NCBI RefSeq assembly: GCF_022581195.2
Contig: NC_061473.1
Coordinates: forward strand, 5,952,001-6,016,000
Direction of reading: 5' to 3'
Origin: Helicoverpa zea
Lineage: Eukaryota; Arthropoda; Insecta; Lepidoptera; Noctuidae
Length of the DNA stretch: 64,000 bases
Of the stretch, positions 60,076 through 64,000 are shown in pieces. Made by a program: the position numbers and the translations under genes. The number at the start of each line of letters is the position of its first letter. The stretch's first letter is position 1. Below the pieces are notes generated by a model, which ran no database searches, had not been told where the DNA came from, and saw only the letters and a program-made list of their open reading frames with translations.

Positions 60076-60272
60076 TTTATACTAATGTTATAAAGAGGGA
60101 AGATTTGATTGTTTGTTTCTGTGGATTGTATAAGCTCTGAAACTGCTTAACTGATTTGATTTGCTTTCACAATTAGAGATTTACACTATCCCCAGTGAAT
60201 GTAGGCCATATTTTATCCGGGCACAGGAAGAAGTTCCCCGGGAATGCGGCTAAAATCGCGTTAAACAGCTAG
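60076..60272 (+). mobile_element. Helitron-like element
   Basis: Starts tttatactaatgttataaag, has the agttccccgggaatgcgg block, and ends ttaaacagctagt. Confidence 0.5.
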
Positions 60273-60494
60273 TAAAAATTAAGTGGTTAAGGAATAAAAG
60301 CGTCGCAGATCTTGTGTGTTATGTATGTAGTGAAGCTGTAAGGTATCAAAGAAGTAATGAAGCTAAGTAATTAATTTTTAAACATATTTATTAAAACTGA
60401 AATATAAATAATAATATAATGTAAAAAAAAAGAATTTATAGTATAACACGGTCTCCATAGATTTTTTGTTCTCAGAGTGCTTATAGTAAGTTCA

Positions 60495-61365
60495 ACTCAG
60501 TCTTGCGCGCGGTTATGTGTGGGTAACCCTTGTACATATACAGTGACTTTGTGTGCGTGACAAGAGGTACAGTCGGGTACAAATACAGTTATTTAGGGGT
60601 TACGGCTGTTTAAGGAAAAACAGTTATTACGTAATTTAATGTTTATTTATCTGTGTAAATATCTATTGAAATTATTAAGTTAGTTTTTGATTTGTTTAAT
60701 ACCCAATAAAAATATTTATTTATTTATAATGATTCTGAATCGCTACTTGAAAAATCAAGTCCACACTTTTATTTATTGTCCTCGTACCCCGAGCTAGAAA
60801 ATATGTAAGGAGTATTTAATTCATCTTAGATATTTCACCTCATTTATTTCTTAGATACTGTCAATGTCAATTTGAAAAAGCTTATGAGAAAATAATAAAA
60901 AACTGTAAGATGTATAGTTCGGCCATTCAGAGAATGCGTTCCTGACACGTCGCGATTGAACTGACGACGTAATAACATTCATTGATTATTGATATAATAA
61001 TGTTGTTTTAATGCTCCTCAATTGTTAAAACGGTAAACAACCAGCAAAAATATTTTTATCGTAACTGCAACGCCATTGCAAAGTTACGTCGTCAGTTCAA
61101 TCGCGACGTGTCAGGAACGCATTCTCTGAATGGCCGAACTTTAATAATAAACAGCTTTGGATGTTGTTTCATTTTTTGAAACGCTACCTGACTCCTTAAA
61201 CATTTTCTTCGTGAACAACTAGATATTTTTGTAAACGACTGTACCCATAACAAAAAGCGATAAGAACACGTCATACTCGGACGACGTCACTGTCACACGA
61301 GCGAAAGTTGTATATTTACAAGCCGACGCACACATAGGGCCGCGCGCAAATCTGAGTTATCGTCA
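60495..61365. repeat. Imperfect inverted pair surrounding the 57-bp MITE
   Basis: 60495-60640 and, in reverse, about 61205-61365 share ttgcgcgcgg, tatgtgtg, gtacagtcg and neighbouring blocks in the same order, with gaps. They lie on both sides of 60916-61140 and could be the ends of an older element into which the MITE inserted. Confidence 0.4.
60916..61140. mobile_element. MITE with perfect 57-bp terminal inverted repeats
   Basis: 60916-60972 and 61084-61140 are exact reverse complements over 57 bases, starting AGTTCGGCCATTCAGAGAAT. The 111-base middle is AT-rich. The lack of any mismatch suggests a recent insertion or active conversion between arms. Flanks (GTAT and TTAA) show no clear target duplication. 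Confidence 0.85.
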
Positions 61366-61829
61366 CAAATTATTATACCTACGGCCGGAGCGACAACATG
61401 CGCAGGTCCGACCTCGACGAGGGCTATCGCCGGACTGGCTCGTCTCCGTACACATTGTGTATCAATCGCTAGAGCACGGACATAAGGTTCAGAATTGCGT
61501 AGCGTCTATCATGATCGCTGCCGCTCAAAAAATCCAATATCTTAAAACTTTAATTAAAAATGTTTGGTAATAGTTATGGAAAAATGACTTTGACAGAACG
61601 TTAATATTGATGTTAAGAATATATTAGAGTAATTTTGAAACATAAAGATAGTGTAACTTACTTGTAATTTCAAAAATAGTACTTTTTTAGACGTGTTTTC
61701 GGAATTAATTATGATCGAGTAAAATTATCAGTATCGTGTTTTCGTTCTGGCAGAATCTAGATAAAGATATCAATTTACCTATATCAAAATTTCAGATCCA
61801 TTGGTAAGCGGGTAGTCCTATAATTTGGC

Positions 61830-61964
61830 ATGGCAAACGGCTATCAAAATCACGGTGGCGTCTTAAGAAACACTTCACAATTTCCTTTACCAAATGACAC
61901 GAATTTCCGCAGAAGCAGTCTTGAGTCTTCATTTATCCGCGGAGTAAGAAGTCAATCAAGAGAG
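61830..61964 (+). CDS. Candidate ATG exon, MANGYQNHGG
   Basis: ATG in fair context (ttggcATGG) opens 45 codons, MANGYQNHGGVLRNTSQFPL to RGVRSQSRE, ending at a GTAACA donor in phase 0. It is rich in Ser, Arg and Asn, like a disordered cytoplasmic N-terminus. CpG-containing sequence at 61260-61530 upstream could be the promoter and 5'UTR. Read through, the frame continues to 62117 but enters a duplicated repeat. The next exon is not identified. Confidence 0.3.
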
Positions 61965-61994
61965 GTAACATGTAGGAATTCTGAGAACTTCGCT

Positions 61995-62405
61995 CCGTTG
62001 TACGTACCAATGTTACATGTCAGGTTGTCCCGTATACATAGATATATTACTTACATAGGAGTATATACATACATGGTCGTTCACAGCAATGGAATGTCGA
62101 AACTCCATACCACTTGACTTAACAGTCTCCTAATATTCTGTCTGTGGTTCTGCTTTAGAGATAGGAATTTGACAGTTCTGGTATGAGGCTAATCTCAAAA
62201 TTCTATTTCAATGTACCAATTTTACATGACAGGTTGTCCCGTATACCTAGATATATTAGATACTTGCATATAGGTACATAGAGTAAGGTATGTATTGCCG
62301 GTCACAGCATCGAAGGAATGTCGAGACCCCATACCACTTGACTGAGCCGTTCCCAATATTTCATCTATCTATCTGTTGTGTTACTTACTAGAGATAGGAA
62401 TTTTT
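61995..62405. repeat. Diverged tandem duplication, about 205-base unit
   Basis: 61995-62172 and 62205-62400 share acaggttgtcccgtatac, ctagatatatta-type, ggaatgtcga, ccataccacttgact and agagataggaatt in order, with many substitutions and small gaps. Confidence 0.55.
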
Positions 62406-62507
62406 ATCCCGAAATATTTATTTACAACAAAAATATGTACAGAAAATATTTACAAGTTTTCACAAAAAAAAAAAACATTATAAGAGAGGTACATATTTAC
62501 TCTATGA

Positions 62508-62762
62508 CTAAAAAGCTACAAAACTCCTCATCGTTGTCGACCGTCCCGACCCAAAAGGCTGTCGAGCTAACGTCAAACTTCTATCTCCAGTAAGCCATAC
62601 AACAGATGGATCGAATATTGGGATGGCTAAAGATGCTTTTACAAGTTTTGTTTGCATAGAACCTGTCTTTAACGTGCGTGGGTGCCACGGGTCCAACACG
62701 TGGATCGAAGCGTCATGGAAAGGTACTTCCGTCCGGTTTAAAAGGAAAATTAAAATCTTAAT
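62508..62762 (-). CDS. Candidate last exon of a minus-strand gene entering from the right
   Basis: The acceptor tatcgtacag is followed by 84 open codons and TAG. The frame includes RTEVPFHDASIHVLDPWHPR, then KLVKASLAIPIFDPSVVWLT, and ends with a Ser/Arg-rich tail. AATAAA lies on the same strand 86 bases past the stop (62417-62422). Acceptor, long frame, stop and poly(A) signal together suit a terminal exon. I do not recognise the protein, and an old retroelement copy is possible. Upstream exons would lie right of 62762. Confidence 0.35.
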   Translation of the reverse strand: MKILIFLLNRTEVPFHDASIHVLDPWHPRTLKTGSMQTKLVKASLAIPIFDPSVVWLTGDRSLTLARQPFGSGRSTTMRSFVAF

Positions 62763-63669
62763 CTGTACGATAAAGGATTTATTTCAATGATTCAATGGCG
62801 TCGAGATAGTTGATTTGGTTTATTTGATAAGTTTTTAAACAGGTTATCAGATTTGTCATCCTTGTAGCTGTTTAATTCTTTGAATTTGTGGATATCAACT
62901 GTTTTAAGTTCAATTTGTATCCAAAGTTTGAAAACATACGTCTGTATAGTTTTATTCAGAAATAGATTTGTTGTTTTAGGTTCTTCAATGATTTACACAC
63001 CAAAACGACAGCTCAAGACTTATCCTTATTATACATCTCATTAAAGTTGTCTCAAAAGGGCTTCAGCGTCAAAAATCCGGGACTCTGTAGTCCCGTGGTC
63101 TGATCGAGATCGAGACATACAAAACGATAATAATTATACATATCTAAATAATAACAATAAACAATTTTAGCAAACTGATGTAAGAACCACCTTTGCTTCG
63201 GCAGTATCTAATCAAATGCATGAGAATTCAGTGACAATTGGTATTATCATTATTTTATCTACGGTATCGATAAGTCTACTGTTTATGATTAAGCATATAA
63301 TATATGTATTTGGAGTTTCATACGACAAGCATTATTATTAAATACCCTATGGTATTACAATTATTAGTCCAATATTAGAAGTTCTTAGCCCAACCGCATT
63401 TCCCTTAAAAATTTAAGGCTGATTGAGATTTCGAAAATTTCTGAGTTTTTAAATGTAGATCTATATTATCTATTCCTATATCCTATAGATCTATTCATAC
63501 GTAGTAATTGGATTGTCAACTCTATGAAGATAAAAATGCACTTAAAAAACTTACAATAAACTCTTCAAAATAGCAAAAGTATTATTGCAACTGAATGATC
63601 ATCAAAAATCCGAAAATTGTATGTAAAATCCAGAAGATACTGGCAGCTTTAGCAGATTAATAACGATGA
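62763..63669. other. Intergenic or intronic, nothing recognised
   Basis: AT-rich between a candidate minus-strand last exon and the open frame at the right edge; upstream exons of the former could lie here but none is convincing. Confidence 0.3.
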
Positions 63670-63708
63670 CAAGAGCTAATTATACTGAGAAACCAACAAA
63701 ACTTCAAT

Positions 63709-64000
63709 ATGAACAAGAAACATGATTTTACAGTGGAACAAAAAATACCAGTCGAATTTACGTATCGAGAAATCGTGCTCAAGTCATCATACCAAGTAGG
63801 TAAAGATGTGTTTACGAATGCCCACAGACAAATGAGATTAAACACGACTCATTTGCTCAAAGGATTCTTTTCCAAATTCATTTATAACATCTCCATATGT
63901 CTTCGGGAGAGGTTAATCATTTTAGATCTACTGGGCATGACATTTTCTTCATTCAGGGTGGACTGCGCTATGGCTGTTTGTGTTTCGGTTATCGGTAAGT
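63709..64000 (+). CDS. Open frame running off the right edge
   Basis: From an ATG at 63709 the frame is open for 97 codons to the window end (and from 63670 without an ATG). In this AT-rich DNA so long a stop-free run is unlikely by chance. It reads MNKKHDFTVEQKIPVEFTYR and later LLKGFFSKFIYNISICLRER, LIILDLLGMTFSSF and CAMAVCVSVI. A perfect GTAAGT at 63995 may be a donor (phase 1). The C-terminal part is hydrophobic and could hold a membrane segment; an insect chemoreceptor N-terminus is one possibility but unproven. The right part of the window seems to enter a new gene. Confidence 0.4.
   Translation, partial: MNKKHDFTVEQKIPVEFTYREIVLKSSYQVGKDVFTNAHRQMRLNTTHLLKGFFSKFIYNISICLRERLIILDLLGMTFSSFRVDCAMAVCVSVIGK

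Noticed and set aside
62378..62593. 71-codon plus-strand frame
   Set aside because: Overlaps the better supported minus-strand terminal exon and an A-tract; composition is random.
1..64000. CRISPR array, operon, rRNA or bacterial insertion sequence
   Set aside because: Looked for and not seen; gene structure, repeats and composition are those of an insect nuclear genome.

Overview
The window is AT-rich, intron-dominated nuclear DNA from an insect, most likely a moth or butterfly. Nothing looks bacterial, and there is no operon, CRISPR array or rRNA. The lepidopteran call rests on recognised repeat types: two tRNA-derived SINE families, RTE-type LINE 3' ends with (gat)n tails, an R1-clade LINE, short Helitron-like units, and many small inverted-repeat DNA transposons. 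I did not search any database.

Host genes are visible only as short exons. The best supported is one long minus-strand gene. Its ATG exon lies at 59348-59404 and seven further exons run leftwards at 44368-44444, 39781-39846, 23873-23965, 10163-10245, 4866-5050, 3774-3857 and 3165-3219, continuing off the left edge. All have GT/AG borders, and reading phase is kept at six of seven junctions. The exception, between 39846 and 44368, suggests a missed exon. I do not recognise the roughly 230-residue product. Plus-strand candidate exons lie inside its introns: two ATG exons (27864-27926 and 28804-28884) that both fit exon 30071-30197, a secretory signal exon (19995-20052) and a signal-anchor exon (58289-58459). 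Right of the long gene are an ATG exon (61830-61964), a possible minus-strand last exon (62508-62762) and an open frame that runs off the right edge (63709-64000).

Mobile DNA by region: 1-759 and 12429-13430 are two copies, in opposite orientation, of a terminal-inverted-repeat element that carries a short coding exon. 1851-2139 and 45955-46192 are hAT-like MITEs with perfect 8-bp target duplications. 6222-8966 is a 5'-truncated R1-clade LINE with a 749-codon reverse-transcriptase frame. 9230-9532 is another LINE tail. 10384-10657 and 40342-40614 are one SINE family; 28064-28360, 51270-51556 and 26076-26185 are a second. 14831-15658 holds two inverted-repeat elements, 31220-31482 another, 38466-38855 a GC-rich element with TTA duplications, 53839-55174 a 1.3-kb element with a transposase-like tail, and 60916-61140 an element with perfect 57-bp inverted repeats.

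There is no sign of a multi-gene functional system. The points of most interest are the unidentified long gene with candidate genes nested in it, and the inverted pair of exon-carrying elements.
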